Shown: piece by piece, positions 27,101 to 34,943 of the stretch
Numbering within the stretch: the stretch's first letter is position 1
How the letters are laid out: each line of letters opens with the position of its first letter
Translations under genes and position numbers: made by a program
From: Mucispirillum schaedleri
GTDB lineage: Bacteria; Chrysiogenota; Deferribacteres; Deferribacterales; Mucispirillaceae
DNA: 40,519 nucleotides
Assembly: GCA_949287985.1 (NCBI GenBank)
Contig: CASEIN010000061.1
Location: forward strand, 1-40,519
Direction: 5' to 3'
The notes under the pieces: model-generated
Told to the model about the DNA's origin: nothing
Databases searched by the model: none
The model's input: the letters and a program-made list of their open reading frames with translations, nothing else

Positions 27101-27150
27101 GCTGATGCTTCTAAAGCAAGGTTATCATACTTATTTAGCGAAGAAGCCAT
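24124..27150 (-). CDS. addA: AddA/RecB-like UvrD helicase-nuclease
   Basis: The helicase-nuclease subunit of a double-strand-break end-processing complex that prepares DNA for RecA. It has 1008 aa from ATG 27150, chosen because GGGAGGAA lies 5 nt upstream; the frame runs on to 27189 without a ribosome binding site. Walker A ASAGTGKT is at 15-22, Walker B LIDEFQDTS at about 380-388, and superfamily-1 motifs follow (DTNYRSG, TIHKSKGLQFPVV, MLYVAMTRAE). A C-terminal PD-(D/E)XK nuclease has GSCLHAGL and D959-Y-K961. The start overlaps the upstream addB-like gene by 20 nt. Confidence 0.92.
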   Translation of the reverse strand: MASSLNKYDNLALEASAGTGKTFQLAMRVAGMLLTGVAPRDILCLTFTKKATSEMKERIIKFINSMAENTASESEIEFITPLMKKYAKQLNVEFSKEFIQEKAVIARNNLFTYFSELNIKTIDSFNNTILRIFPFEAGFRPDFTIESDDEIDIIKKEAFDNIIANILDDKLWKEILEKLYGILNIAANNFIPWLRKYTEYTTNNILSLEITMKNALDKHNINEMLDNIMKVKNNIQSLCIKFMHTFEVDELGKNQLKTYEKLKSNKLDDIIYNNLIKVENLSDAPSFKKYDFSQNQYDIQRNIRENLQKYYLLQGDIITGLALNLGVLLYEKMKEIKKERNILTYSDISEEVYYMLSDKHSQIDKDYLYFRLDGKINHLLIDEFQDTSISQWLSLQPLAEEAMAGLGQKDKIGSFFYVGDPKQNIYRFRGGSSSLFRTLLHEYKDKLTSQTLDTNYRSGSNIVEFVNNISNNIYKSNKELFSIFNIDQKAYTENGDGYVEVTHALDDKKYYLDYTKEKIEKCIEAGYTYKDIAVLTVSNKHGGDLIEYLEENNIPVQVETSSKLTNSQAFQILSALAVFIETGDTFAYLTYALSHPKAYNNSFIENKENIVKDMNRIKSCIKNMIDCSIFEKILYLTNTLDLQSRFNNNPDFYAVIDVMEKGAYGEKNINLFMEKIYKAAADKQSTSSSSNNAVTIMTIHKSKGLQFPVVVIPNLEVDLKLNAANTHLFVSDNKEFGNSDLCYVYKKDVHTYIANTKAEENMNNENNLIMQDNINMLYVAMTRAEQALFMNIKYFKDTPTNLSQYISQFIVEDEEYGKLKPLKKEKTAERKSVKINVEIDKEKSFGTDNAYFDTDKLETQSYEATLFGSCLHAGLNIIEYKNDATIKMAEKHMMAHFGALVSDTQMNLAYDYINRVYNNTVWQELFKGRVFKERRIGENNTLYAVDIYSELDNKVILMDYKTGFIDDSRIRDYADKLRKYADILRKIYNKQVETYIFHIESNQVILTQ

Positions 27151-29761
27151 TATTCCTCCCACATATATTGTTATATGAACAAAAATCACAGTTTTTAAGT
27201 TTATCTGTTTGAGTAAAGTTTATATTTTTATCTACAATTTCGTTGAGCATATTTTTGATATGTATTTTATATTCATCATATAATTCCATATTAAAGCCTT
27301 CAAAATATTTAAAATCTTCTTTTATGCTAAAGTAAAAAATATTTTCAGGCAGCTTTTTCATTTCTTTTTCTATTAATATGGCATATATTACAAGTTGAAT
27401 ATCATCTACACTATCAAAATCAGTATTATCTATTACTTTTATGTTTTTTATATCTTTATATTTATAATCTGTAACATATATTTTATTATCTTTTATTTCT
27501 ACCTTATCAAGAAAGCCTTTTATATTAAATCTATTAAATGTTGCAGTTATACATTTTTCCCTGTCTAATATTTCATAACCTTCGTTAGTATGTGTTATTT
27601 CTGCATCAATTATATTTTCTAAACTGTTATATATAAAATTTGCTATAAACTGTTCCACCTTGCTGTATGTATAAGCATCATATGATTTGATTATTTTAGT
27701 AAACTCTTTTTTAAATTCATCTCTATATTTATCATTGTGCGGAGTAATGCCTTTGTTATGAAGTTCTTTAAAAACATTATGTATTACAATACCAAATATT
27801 TGATTATCAAGGCTTTCTACACTTTCTACCCTTTTATCAATATTTAATATATACTTAAAGTAAAATTTTAATGAGCATGATTTATATACATTTAATGCAG
27901 AAGCAGAATATGTAAAGTTTTGTAAATGGTTTACTACATCATCAGTTTTTTCAATAGATATTTCGTTATCTTTAATATTATAGTGGTGTGTATCTGTTTT
28001 AATAAGTGATATTTCCCTTGGTGCAAAATATTCTACCTTTAAATTATTTTTTACTATAATTTCTTCAATAAATGAGCTTCTGCGAATAGAAGAAAGCTCA
28101 TCAGAATATGAAAATATAGTAAGTTTTGCATGGTTAATAATTTGAAAACAGTAGTTTTTCATTAGATTTTCCCTGTCTATATATGTAGGCAGGTTAAGCT
28201 GGTTTCTAATTTCTGTATTAATAAATAAATCTTTACTGCTTTTTGGTGGGAAAAGCTCTTCTGTCATAAAAGGCATAAAGATAACATCATAATTCATATT
28301 TCTAGTTTCTAATATTCCTGTTACTGCTATTTCTCTTTTTGGCAGGTCAATAGAAAGCCCCATTATTTCTGAGAGTATAAGGTGAGATGATTCTAAAAAA
28401 CTTACTTCATCTTTTATGTTTTTATAAGTTATGCCCACTTTTTCAACGGCAATAATACATTTTTGGATTTCATCTTTTTCTATTGTAAGTATATCTTTTA
28501 AAGTTTTTAAAAGTATTTTATATATGTTTGCAGCTTTATTTATAGTCATAGTTTTATCAGCATTTAAAAACTCATATAAATATTTCTTTATAAAACTTAT
28601 ATTTAATAAATTATCTTTTTCTATATACTGCCTGTTGTTTTCTATTAATTTATTACATTCATTAACTGTATTTAATATTTCATCTATTGAAAGTAAAAAG
28701 CTGTCAGAAAATAGCGTAATAACACTACTTACAAGTGTTTTATTAAAACTGTATAAATCTTCGTATATATTAACAAGGTTTTCAAGTAAAGTATATGTTC
28801 TAGTATTTGACATTTCTTCACCTGCAGAAACATCAAACAACTTATAAACATCAAGCATAATAAAGTATGGTTTACAGCTTGTATCAGGCATAACAACTGC
28901 CATTTTATTAAATGGAATATTATGCTTTTTATTTATTTCAAATGCTTTTTTAGTGATTAATTCAATTTGAGATATATTTGAAGCACATTCATAAATCTTC
29001 ACATTATCATTACTTAATAAAGGCATGTTTTTATCTTTAAGTGATGAAGTATTAAAGAATTTTTCATATTCCTTATGCTGATTATAAAGGCTGCCTGCAT
29101 AATTAAATACAACACATACATTCTGCATAGTGCTTATATTTTTAATAAAAGTAAGCTCATATTTTGTGAGAAAACCGTTAATCAAAAATATATATTCATT
29201 ATATGAATTTATAAAATACTCATTTAATTTAAAATTATTATATGTTTCCCACTTATCCATATAATTATCTTTATGAATAAGCTCTAAATATATATCCCAA
29301 AGTTTTGTAAGTATATTTATCTGCATTTCATAATCAGAATAAAGGGAAGCTTTTAATAAATCTTCCACGGATACATGTTCTGCAAAAAGCTCTCTGTAAA
29401 AAGAAAATATGTTATTAGTGTTTTTTGCAAAGGAAAGAAAACTTTCAGTAAAATCTTCATTATTATTTTTAAAAACAGCATATATTTCATCTTTACTTAA
29501 TTTTTGAACTGCTTTTAATAAATAATATGGGCGTAACTCTTTTGGCAGCAGTATATTATCATATTCAATTGCCAAATCATAAAAACTAGAAAGGGATAAA
29601 ATATCTGTATACATAAACCCATATGATGCAAGATGCCTTACATTACGTTCTGTTGGCACTATTAAGCATGTTTTATTTTCATATACATCATTAGGTTTCG
29701 TAATTTCAGCAATATAGCTTAAAGCTTTCTTGTCTTCTGGTATATACAGGCATGTAAGCAT
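27131..29761 (-). CDS. addB: AddB-like nuclease subunit with iron-sulfur cysteines
   Basis: Partner of AddA in double-strand-break repair. The 876-aa protein has a diverged helicase-like N-terminal half and a C-terminal PD-(D/E)XK nuclease (SALNVYKSCSLKFYFKY, GIVIHNVFKEL, GFLDKVEI, VTDYKYK). Four cysteines fit the AddB-type 4Fe-4S cluster that locks the nuclease: C629 before the nuclease core and C858-x2-C861-x5-C867 at the end. No intact Walker A is seen at the N-terminus (it begins TCLYIPEDKKAL), as in many AddB-like proteins. It overlaps addA by 20 nt. Confidence 0.88.
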   Translation of the reverse strand: MLTCLYIPEDKKALSYIAEITKPNDVYENKTCLIVPTERNVRHLASYGFMYTDILSLSSFYDLAIEYDNILLPKELRPYYLLKAVQKLSKDEIYAVFKNNNEDFTESFLSFAKNTNNIFSFYRELFAEHVSVEDLLKASLYSDYEMQINILTKLWDIYLELIHKDNYMDKWETYNNFKLNEYFINSYNEYIFLINGFLTKYELTFIKNISTMQNVCVVFNYAGSLYNQHKEYEKFFNTSSLKDKNMPLLSNDNVKIYECASNISQIELITKKAFEINKKHNIPFNKMAVVMPDTSCKPYFIMLDVYKLFDVSAGEEMSNTRTYTLLENLVNIYEDLYSFNKTLVSSVITLFSDSFLLSIDEILNTVNECNKLIENNRQYIEKDNLLNISFIKKYLYEFLNADKTMTINKAANIYKILLKTLKDILTIEKDEIQKCIIAVEKVGITYKNIKDEVSFLESSHLILSEIMGLSIDLPKREIAVTGILETRNMNYDVIFMPFMTEELFPPKSSKDLFINTEIRNQLNLPTYIDRENLMKNYCFQIINHAKLTIFSYSDELSSIRRSSFIEEIIVKNNLKVEYFAPREISLIKTDTHHYNIKDNEISIEKTDDVVNHLQNFTYSASALNVYKSCSLKFYFKYILNIDKRVESVESLDNQIFGIVIHNVFKELHNKGITPHNDKYRDEFKKEFTKIIKSYDAYTYSKVEQFIANFIYNSLENIIDAEITHTNEGYEILDREKCITATFNRFNIKGFLDKVEIKDNKIYVTDYKYKDIKNIKVIDNTDFDSVDDIQLVIYAILIEKEMKKLPENIFYFSIKEDFKYFEGFNMELYDEYKIHIKNMLNEIVDKNINFTQTDKLKNCDFCSYNNICGRNNGFFAK

Positions 29762-29787
29762 ATTTTTCCCTTTTTAAGTTTTATTAT

Positions 29788-29816
29788 ATTCTATAAATAT
29801 AACAGGGTTGCGTCAA
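29788..29816 (-). promoter_or_regulatory. Candidate promoter for addBA
   Basis: On the minus strand TTGACG (29816-29811) and TAGAAT (29793-29788) are 17 bp apart, each matching five of six consensus bases. It lies in the 68-nt gap between the oligopeptidase and addB, so the addBA pair may be transcribed on its own as well as from upstream. The -35 is part of a small inverted repeat (TGCGTCA/TGACGTA, 29809-29827). Confidence 0.6.
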
Positions 29817-29829
29817 TAGATGACGTATA

Positions 29830-31776
29830 TTATTTCATACCCATAAGTTCAAGAAGTTTATTTTCATCTGGCTTTCTGCCCATAAACTCTGTAAAAAGCT
29901 GCTGCATAGTGCCACTGCCGCCTTTTTCTAAAATATTTTCTTTAAAACTTTTAGCTATTTTTTCATCAAATACGCCGTGTTTACTAAATTCTAAATAAGC
30001 ATCGGCAGAAAGCATTTCAGCCCATTTATAGCTGTAATAGCCAGCAGAATAGCCACCACCAAATATATGGCTGAACCCATTTTCAAATATTACATAATCA
30101 GGTGGAGTAATAACAGCAGTTTCCCTGCGAACTTCTTTTATTATGTTATGCACTTCTTCATAAGTGTAGTCTTTTTCATATATTTTTAAATCAAATATAC
30201 CAAACTCAAGCTGGCGAACTAAAAACATGCCAGACTGAAAGTTTTTGTTTTCTATTAATTTATTTATTAATTCATCAGGTATAATCTCACCAGTTTTATA
30301 GTGGCGTGCAAAAAGTTTTAACACTTTTTCTTCATAAGCAAAGTTTTCTAAAAACTGGGAAGGAAACTCAACAGCGTCCCACTCTACACCATTAATACCT
30401 GATACATCGTTTTCACTGCATTTTGAAAATAAATGATGAATGGCGTGTCCTGCTTCATGGAAAAGGGTATGCACATCATCATGACGTAAAAGGGAAGGGT
30501 TGCCGTCTTTTGCAGGTGGAAAGTTTGCTACAATGAAAGCATCGCTTAAATGAGTAACGCCTTTATCATCAACGCGTCTTGTATGCCAGTTATTCATCCA
30601 AGCGCCGCCGCGTTTTTCAGGTCTTGCTTCCAAATCAATATAAAGCCTTGCAAAAGGCTTGTTATCATTATCTAGTATGTTATAACACTGCACACTTTCA
30701 TGCCATAATGGAACATTTTTTACTTCCTGAAAGTTAATATTAAAAAGTTTTTGTAAAAATAAGAAAAGCCCATTCACCACATTATTTTTTTCAAAATAAG
30801 GCATAAATTGCTGGCTGTCAAAATCAAGCACTTCTTTTTTAAGCAGATTTGCTATATATGCAGTATCATAGCTTTCTATTTTATCAACCCCTTTACTTTT
30901 TGCAAAGTCCTGCATTTCTTTTAATTCTTTTAAAGCATAAGGTCTGCCTTTTTTACTTAAATTTTCTAAAAAACTTAATGCATCATCTGCACTAGGGCAG
31001 CTCATAGTTTTATTACGCATTTCCCTGTAATTTTTATAGCCTAACATGTGTGCTTTTTCGTTTTTTAATTTTAATATTTCTTCAATAATACTGCTGTTAT
31101 TTTCTGCTCGTGTCATATAAGCATGGTATACTTCTTCTCGTAACTCTCTATTAGAGCAGTAAGTCATAAATGCAATATATGATGGAGCTTGCAAAGTAAA
31201 CCTGTAACCTTCTTTTACTTTTGCTGCTGCTTTATCATTTTCAGGCATATTTTTAATATGTTCGTCATCTTTTAAAATCAGCTCAAAAGCATTTGTAGCA
31301 TCAAGCAGGTTTTTATTAAAATTATCAGAAAGTTCAGAAAGTCGTGTATTTATTTCAGTTAAACGTTGTTTTTTGTTATCATCTAAATGAACGCCACCTA
31401 ATTCAAACATTACAAGACTGTCTTTTATAACTTTCTTTTGTTCTTTAGTTAGATTTTCATCTTTTGAGATTTCAAGCACAGCATTATATATATTTTTATT
31501 TTGAGAAAATTCTGAAGAATATACGCTTATAACTGGTAAGCATATGGAAAAAGATTCTCTAGTTTCTTTACTGTCACACACAGAATTTAAGTGTGCTACA
31601 GGTGTAAAATATTCATTTAATTTATTATCAAGCTCCATTAATGGACGCATAAAGTTAATATAAGTTTTCTTTTTGATACTAAGTAATTTTTCTATTTCTT
31701 TTTTATTTTCTTCAATTATATTTGTTACTTTTTCCAGTGAGTTTTTAGTGCAGTCTAATGGAAAATTTATAAACAT
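29830..31776 (-). CDS. M3 family oligopeptidase (oligopeptidase A-like)
   Basis: A 648-aa zinc metallopeptidase that degrades short peptides in the cytoplasm. The zinc site HEAGH is at residues 440-444 in TLFHEAGHAIHHLFS. The downstream block with WDAVEFPSQFLENF supplies the third ligand region. The family block SHIFGGGYSAGYYSYKWAEMLSAD near the C-terminus forms the substrate-binding part. Length and motifs fit the OpdA/PrlC group better than PepF. AAGGAG precedes the start. It follows a lipoprotein gene by 14 nt and precedes addB. Confidence 0.92.
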   Translation of the reverse strand: MFINFPLDCTKNSLEKVTNIIEENKKEIEKLLSIKKKTYINFMRPLMELDNKLNEYFTPVAHLNSVCDSKETRESFSICLPVISVYSSEFSQNKNIYNAVLEISKDENLTKEQKKVIKDSLVMFELGGVHLDDNKKQRLTEINTRLSELSDNFNKNLLDATNAFELILKDDEHIKNMPENDKAAAKVKEGYRFTLQAPSYIAFMTYCSNRELREEVYHAYMTRAENNSSIIEEILKLKNEKAHMLGYKNYREMRNKTMSCPSADDALSFLENLSKKGRPYALKELKEMQDFAKSKGVDKIESYDTAYIANLLKKEVLDFDSQQFMPYFEKNNVVNGLFLFLQKLFNINFQEVKNVPLWHESVQCYNILDNDNKPFARLYIDLEARPEKRGGAWMNNWHTRRVDDKGVTHLSDAFIVANFPPAKDGNPSLLRHDDVHTLFHEAGHAIHHLFSKCSENDVSGINGVEWDAVEFPSQFLENFAYEEKVLKLFARHYKTGEIIPDELINKLIENKNFQSGMFLVRQLEFGIFDLKIYEKDYTYEEVHNIIKEVRRETAVITPPDYVIFENGFSHIFGGGYSAGYYSYKWAEMLSADAYLEFSKHGVFDEKIAKSFKENILEKGGSGTMQQLFTEFMGRKPDENKLLELMGMK

Positions 31777-31790
31777 ATTTTATCTCCTTA

Positions 31791-32645
31791 TTAATAAATA
31801 TCATCAATTTTTTTAAGTGTTGCATTATACATTCTTTCCCTTTCTTCTATCATATCTCTTAAATGATGGTATGAGTAGGGCAGGCTAAGGACAATAGCAG
31901 AAGTTGCATTATCTTGAGAATCAGTATGCAGGCTTGTAATGATTACTTTTGTAGTTAAATCTTTTGCTGCACGAACTAAAGTCATATCTTCTTCTGGTAT
32001 GGAATTAACATAAATATTAACTCTAGAGCTTGCATTTACGGGAATATATGGCTCTATTTTTTTAGTAAATGCTTTAGAACGGGCAAGCATAGTATCTACA
32101 GCCGTAAAAAACTCAACTTCACCTGAAAACTGCCATACATTGAAAGGTGTATTGTTTTCTATGGTAAAACCAATTTGTATAATATTATCACTGCCTATAT
32201 TTGTATGGACATCTTTAATAACAATATCTTTTGCAAAATGTCTTGTTTTTTTGTAAGTTTTTTCTATGTTATCAAGAGTTTTTGTAACATTTATATCACG
32301 TTTTATATCATTATCAAGATTTTGTTTTAACATTTTTTTATATTCTTCAATAATCTGCTCTGGTGTTTTGCCATTTAACCTTTTATATAATTTTTCTGCT
32401 ACAATAGCTTCATCACCTGATAATATATATCCCGGTGTAAATGAATCTTTAAGGTAAAGTGTAATAGGACCTTTTATATAACTGCAAATTGTAGAATTAA
32501 TTTGAGTGCAAACAAGTGTAATATTATTTTGCAGTGTGTAAAAATCTTCTGCCACAATAGGAACCTTCATAATATTAACTTTTTCTTTTTTACAGCCTGT
32601 TATACTTATTAGTAATAATAGTATTAGTATTATTGTTTTTTTCAT
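31791..32645 (-). CDS. Putative lipoprotein of unknown function
   Basis: A 284-aa protein with a lipoprotein signal (MKKTIILILLLLISITGC, lipid at Cys18). The central part is a lysine-rich predicted helix (about 85-140) and the C-terminal half looks beta-rich (TNIGSDNIIQIGFTIENNTP). I recognise no family. GAGGAAA is a good ribosome binding site. It is the first gene of a minus-strand group that includes the oligopeptidase, and it is divergent from htpG. Confidence 0.8.
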   Translation of the reverse strand: MKKTIILILLLLISITGCKKEKVNIMKVPIVAEDFYTLQNNITLVCTQINSTICSYIKGPITLYLKDSFTPGYILSGDEAIVAEKLYKRLNGKTPEQIIEEYKKMLKQNLDNDIKRDINVTKTLDNIEKTYKKTRHFAKDIVIKDVHTNIGSDNIIQIGFTIENNTPFNVWQFSGEVEFFTAVDTMLARSKAFTKKIEPYIPVNASSRVNIYVNSIPEEDMTLVRAAKDLTTKVIITSLHTDSQDNATSAIVLSLPYSYHHLRDMIEERERMYNATLKKIDDIY

Positions 32646-32734
32646 CTATTTCCTCATATTATATAATAGTTTATATTTTTATCATAAATTTATATTATAA
32701 ATCAAGTATATTTAAAATATTTAATTATAATCTC

Positions 32735-32763
32735 TTGACAATATTCAACATAGTTATTACATT
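32735..32763 (+). promoter_or_regulatory. htpG promoter
   Basis: TTGACA (32735-32740) and TACATT (32758-32763) are 17 bp apart. Transcription would start near 32770, inside the CIRCE element that follows. Confidence 0.75.
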
Positions 32764-32767
32764 ATCT

Positions 32768-32794
32768 TTGGCACTCGACACTTACGAGTGCTAA
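32768..32794. promoter_or_regulatory. CIRCE operator for HrcA
   Basis: TTGGCACTC (32768-32776), 9 nt, then GAGTGCTAA (32786-32794). This matches the CIRCE consensus TTAGCACTC-N9-GAGTGCTAA with a single change in the left arm and exact spacing. HrcA repressors bind CIRCE and release it on heat shock. It sits at the predicted htpG transcription start, an ideal position for repression. Confidence 0.93.
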
Positions 32795-32829
32795 TAATTT
32801 AGAAATTATATTATTTAGGAGATACATTT

Positions 32830-34725
32830 ATGGCACAAACTATGGAGTTTAAAACGGAAGTATCTAAATTATTAGATATTGTTATCCACTCACTTTATTC
32901 TAATAAGGATATATTTTTAAGGGAGCTTATATCAAATGCCAGCGATGCAATAGATAAAGTTCGTTACGAAGGTCTTACAGACCAAAGCAAATATGAAAAC
33001 GATACAAACTGGAAAATAAAACTAACACCAAATAAAAGTGCAGGCACATTAACTATATCAGATAATGGTATAGGTATGGATTATGATGAAGTAATAAATA
33101 CTTTAGGCACAATTGCAAACAGTGGCACAAAAGAATTTATGAAAATGCTTGAAGAAAAAAATGCCAAAGATGCTGTTGAGCTTATTGGTCAGTTTGGAGT
33201 TGGTTTTTATTCTGCATTTATGGTAGCAGATAAAGTTACTGTTATTACAAGGAAAGCAGGACATGAAAAAGGTGTTAAATGGGAAAGTGCAGCAGATGGT
33301 AAATTTGAAATAGATGAGGCAGTTCGCCCAAGCCGTGGTACAGATATTATTCTCCATTTAAAAGAAGATGATAAATCATACCTTGATGAATGGACTATTA
33401 GAGATTTAGTTTCTAAATATTCAGACTATATAGAGCACCCAATAGTTATGGATATTGAAAGACCAAAACGCGATGAAGAAGGCAAAGAAACTGGCGAAAA
33501 AGAAGTTAAAGAGGAAGTTTTAAACTCTCAAAAAGCTATATGGTTAAAAAGCAAATCAGAAATCAGTGAGGAAGAATATAATGAGTTTTACAAGCATATT
33601 ACTCATGATTATTCAGACCCTTTAAAAACAATCCATTTTAAAGTGGAAGGCACACATGAATTTGCAGGGCTTTTATATATACCAAAAATGAAACCTTTTG
33701 ATATTATATATAAAGAATATAAGTCAGGACCTATGCTCTATGTAAAAAGAGTGCAGATTATGGAGCACTGTGAAGAACTTTTCCCACCTTATTTAAGATT
33801 TGTAAAAGGTGTTGTTGAATCAAACGATTTACCGCTGAATATATCAAGGGAAATACTGCAGAATAACAAACTTATTGAAGTAATGCGTAAAAATATTACA
33901 AAAAGAGTGCTTGATGCCTTAACAGATATGAAAAATAAAGAGTATGAAAAATACGTATCATTTTTCAAAGAATTTGGAAGGATATTAAAAGAAGGGCTTC
34001 ATTTTGAGTTTGAGAAAAAAGAAAATATTGCAGATTTAGTATTAGCAGAATCTACTGCCACAGAGGACGGCAAATATACTACATTTGCAGAATATGTTGA
34101 AAGAATGAAAGAAGGGCAGAATGATATTTATTATATCCTAGCCCCAACAAAAGCAGAAGCAATGGCAAGCCCATATATGGAAGGCTTAACAAATAAAGGC
34201 TATGAAGTTTTAATATTAACTGATGATATAGATGATATTGTAATATCAGCTTTAAGAGAATATAAAGGCAAAACTTTCAAATCAGTAGTAAAAGGCGATA
34301 TGAACTTAACTGATGAAGAAAAGGCAGAAAAAGAAAAGAAAAGCGAAGAATTAAGCTCTATATTAACACACATAAAAGAGCAGTTAAAAGATAAAATAGC
34401 AGATGTTCGCCTTTCAAGCAGGCTTACAGACAGCCCTGTATGTTTAGTAAGAGGGGAGAATGATTTTGACCCACATATGGAGCAGATTATGAAAGCTATG
34501 GGGCAGTCATTTATGGCATCAAAACGCACAATGGAAGTAAATGCAGACCACCCATTATTTGTAAAAATAAACGAGCTTTTTAATAAAGATAAAGAAAGTG
34601 AAGTATTAAAAGAATATGTAGATTTACTTTACGATGAAGCATTAATCTTAGAAGGAGCAAAACCAGTGGATGCTTCACTTTTTGCAAAAAGAGTGGCAAA
34701 CTTAATGATTAAAGGCTTGGAATAA
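32830..34725 (+). CDS. htpG: Chaperone HtpG (Hsp90)
   Basis: HtpG is the bacterial Hsp90, an ATP-dependent homodimeric chaperone. At 631 aa it is full length. The N-terminal GHKL ATPase shows LRELISNASDAIDK, SDNGIGMD and GQFGVGFYSAFMVA. The middle domain (GLLYIPKMKPFD, VKRVQIMEHCEELFPPYLRF, LPLNISREILQ) and C-terminal dimerisation domain follow. AGGAGA precedes the start. The CIRCE operator upstream indicates HrcA control. A series of hairpins follows the gene. Confidence 0.98.
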   Translation: MAQTMEFKTEVSKLLDIVIHSLYSNKDIFLRELISNASDAIDKVRYEGLTDQSKYENDTNWKIKLTPNKSAGTLTISDNGIGMDYDEVINTLGTIANSGTKEFMKMLEEKNAKDAVELIGQFGVGFYSAFMVADKVTVITRKAGHEKGVKWESAADGKFEIDEAVRPSRGTDIILHLKEDDKSYLDEWTIRDLVSKYSDYIEHPIVMDIERPKRDEEGKETGEKEVKEEVLNSQKAIWLKSKSEISEEEYNEFYKHITHDYSDPLKTIHFKVEGTHEFAGLLYIPKMKPFDIIYKEYKSGPMLYVKRVQIMEHCEELFPPYLRFVKGVVESNDLPLNISREILQNNKLIEVMRKNITKRVLDALTDMKNKEYEKYVSFFKEFGRILKEGLHFEFEKKENIADLVLAESTATEDGKYTTFAEYVERMKEGQNDIYYILAPTKAEAMASPYMEGLTNKGYEVLILTDDIDDIVISALREYKGKTFKSVVKGDMNLTDEEKAEKEKKSEELSSILTHIKEQLKDKIADVRLSSRLTDSPVCLVRGENDFDPHMEQIMKAMGQSFMASKRTMEVNADHPLFVKINELFNKDKESEVLKEYVDLLYDEALILEGAKPVDASLFAKRVANLMIKGLE

Positions 34726-34730
34726 TAAAT

Positions 34731-34764
34731 ATATAAGGGAAAAGGTTTAACTTTTCCCTTATAT
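34731..34764. terminator. Hairpin 1 after htpG (14-bp perfect stem)
   Basis: ATATAAGGGAAAAG (34731-34744) pairs exactly with CTTTTCCCTTATAT (34751-34764) around a 6-nt loop. It begins 5 nt after the htpG stop. It is the best candidate for htpG transcript termination or 3'-end protection, but no U-tract follows directly. Confidence 0.65.
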
Positions 34765-34790
34765 TGCCGAAAAAATACATTTTTTCGGCA
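34765..34790. terminator. Hairpin 2 after htpG (A/T-tract stem)
   Basis: TGCCGAAAAAA (34765-34775) pairs with TTTTTTCGGCA (34780-34790) around TACA. A GC-rich base with an internal A-tract and T-tract resembles compact bidirectional terminators. It abuts hairpin 1 with no spacer. Confidence 0.6.
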
Positions 34791-34797
34791 GTCTTTT

Positions 34798-34834
34798 GAT
34801 GAGCCTAATAATGCTCATCGCATTTTATTAGGCT
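34798..34834. other. Two mutually exclusive stems between htpG and the NERD gene
   Basis: GATGAGC (34798-34804) can pair with GCTCATC (34813-34819). Alternatively AGCCTAATAA (34802-34811) can pair with TTATTAGGCT (34825-34834). The arms overlap at 34802-34804 and the second stem encloses the 3' arm of the first, so only one can form at a time. Confidence 0.6.
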
Positions 34835-34841
34835 AAATAGA

Positions 34842-34876
34842 GAAGTAAACTTGGATACATGCTCCAAGTTTACTTC
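34842..34876. terminator. Hairpin 4 (14-bp perfect stem)
   Basis: GAAGTAAACTTGGA (34842-34855) pairs exactly with TCCAAGTTTACTTC (34863-34876) around a 7-nt loop. A T-rich run (ATTATTTTTTAT) begins about 7 nt later on the plus strand. It lies about 70 nt beyond the NERD gene stop on the minus strand and could end transcription from either side. Confidence 0.6.
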
Positions 34877-34943
34877 AATAGATTATTTTTTATATAACTA
34901 ATATTTGTTATTTTGTATTTTCTAGATACTTAATGACATTTTT

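Noticed and set aside
28431-28847. A 138-codon plus-strand open frame
   Set aside because: Antisense to the addB-like gene with no ribosome binding site or recognisable protein.
34731-34790. Classic rho-independent terminator with U-tract for htpG
   Set aside because: The stems are strong but no run of T follows either stem directly, so I list them as terminator-like with moderate confidence.
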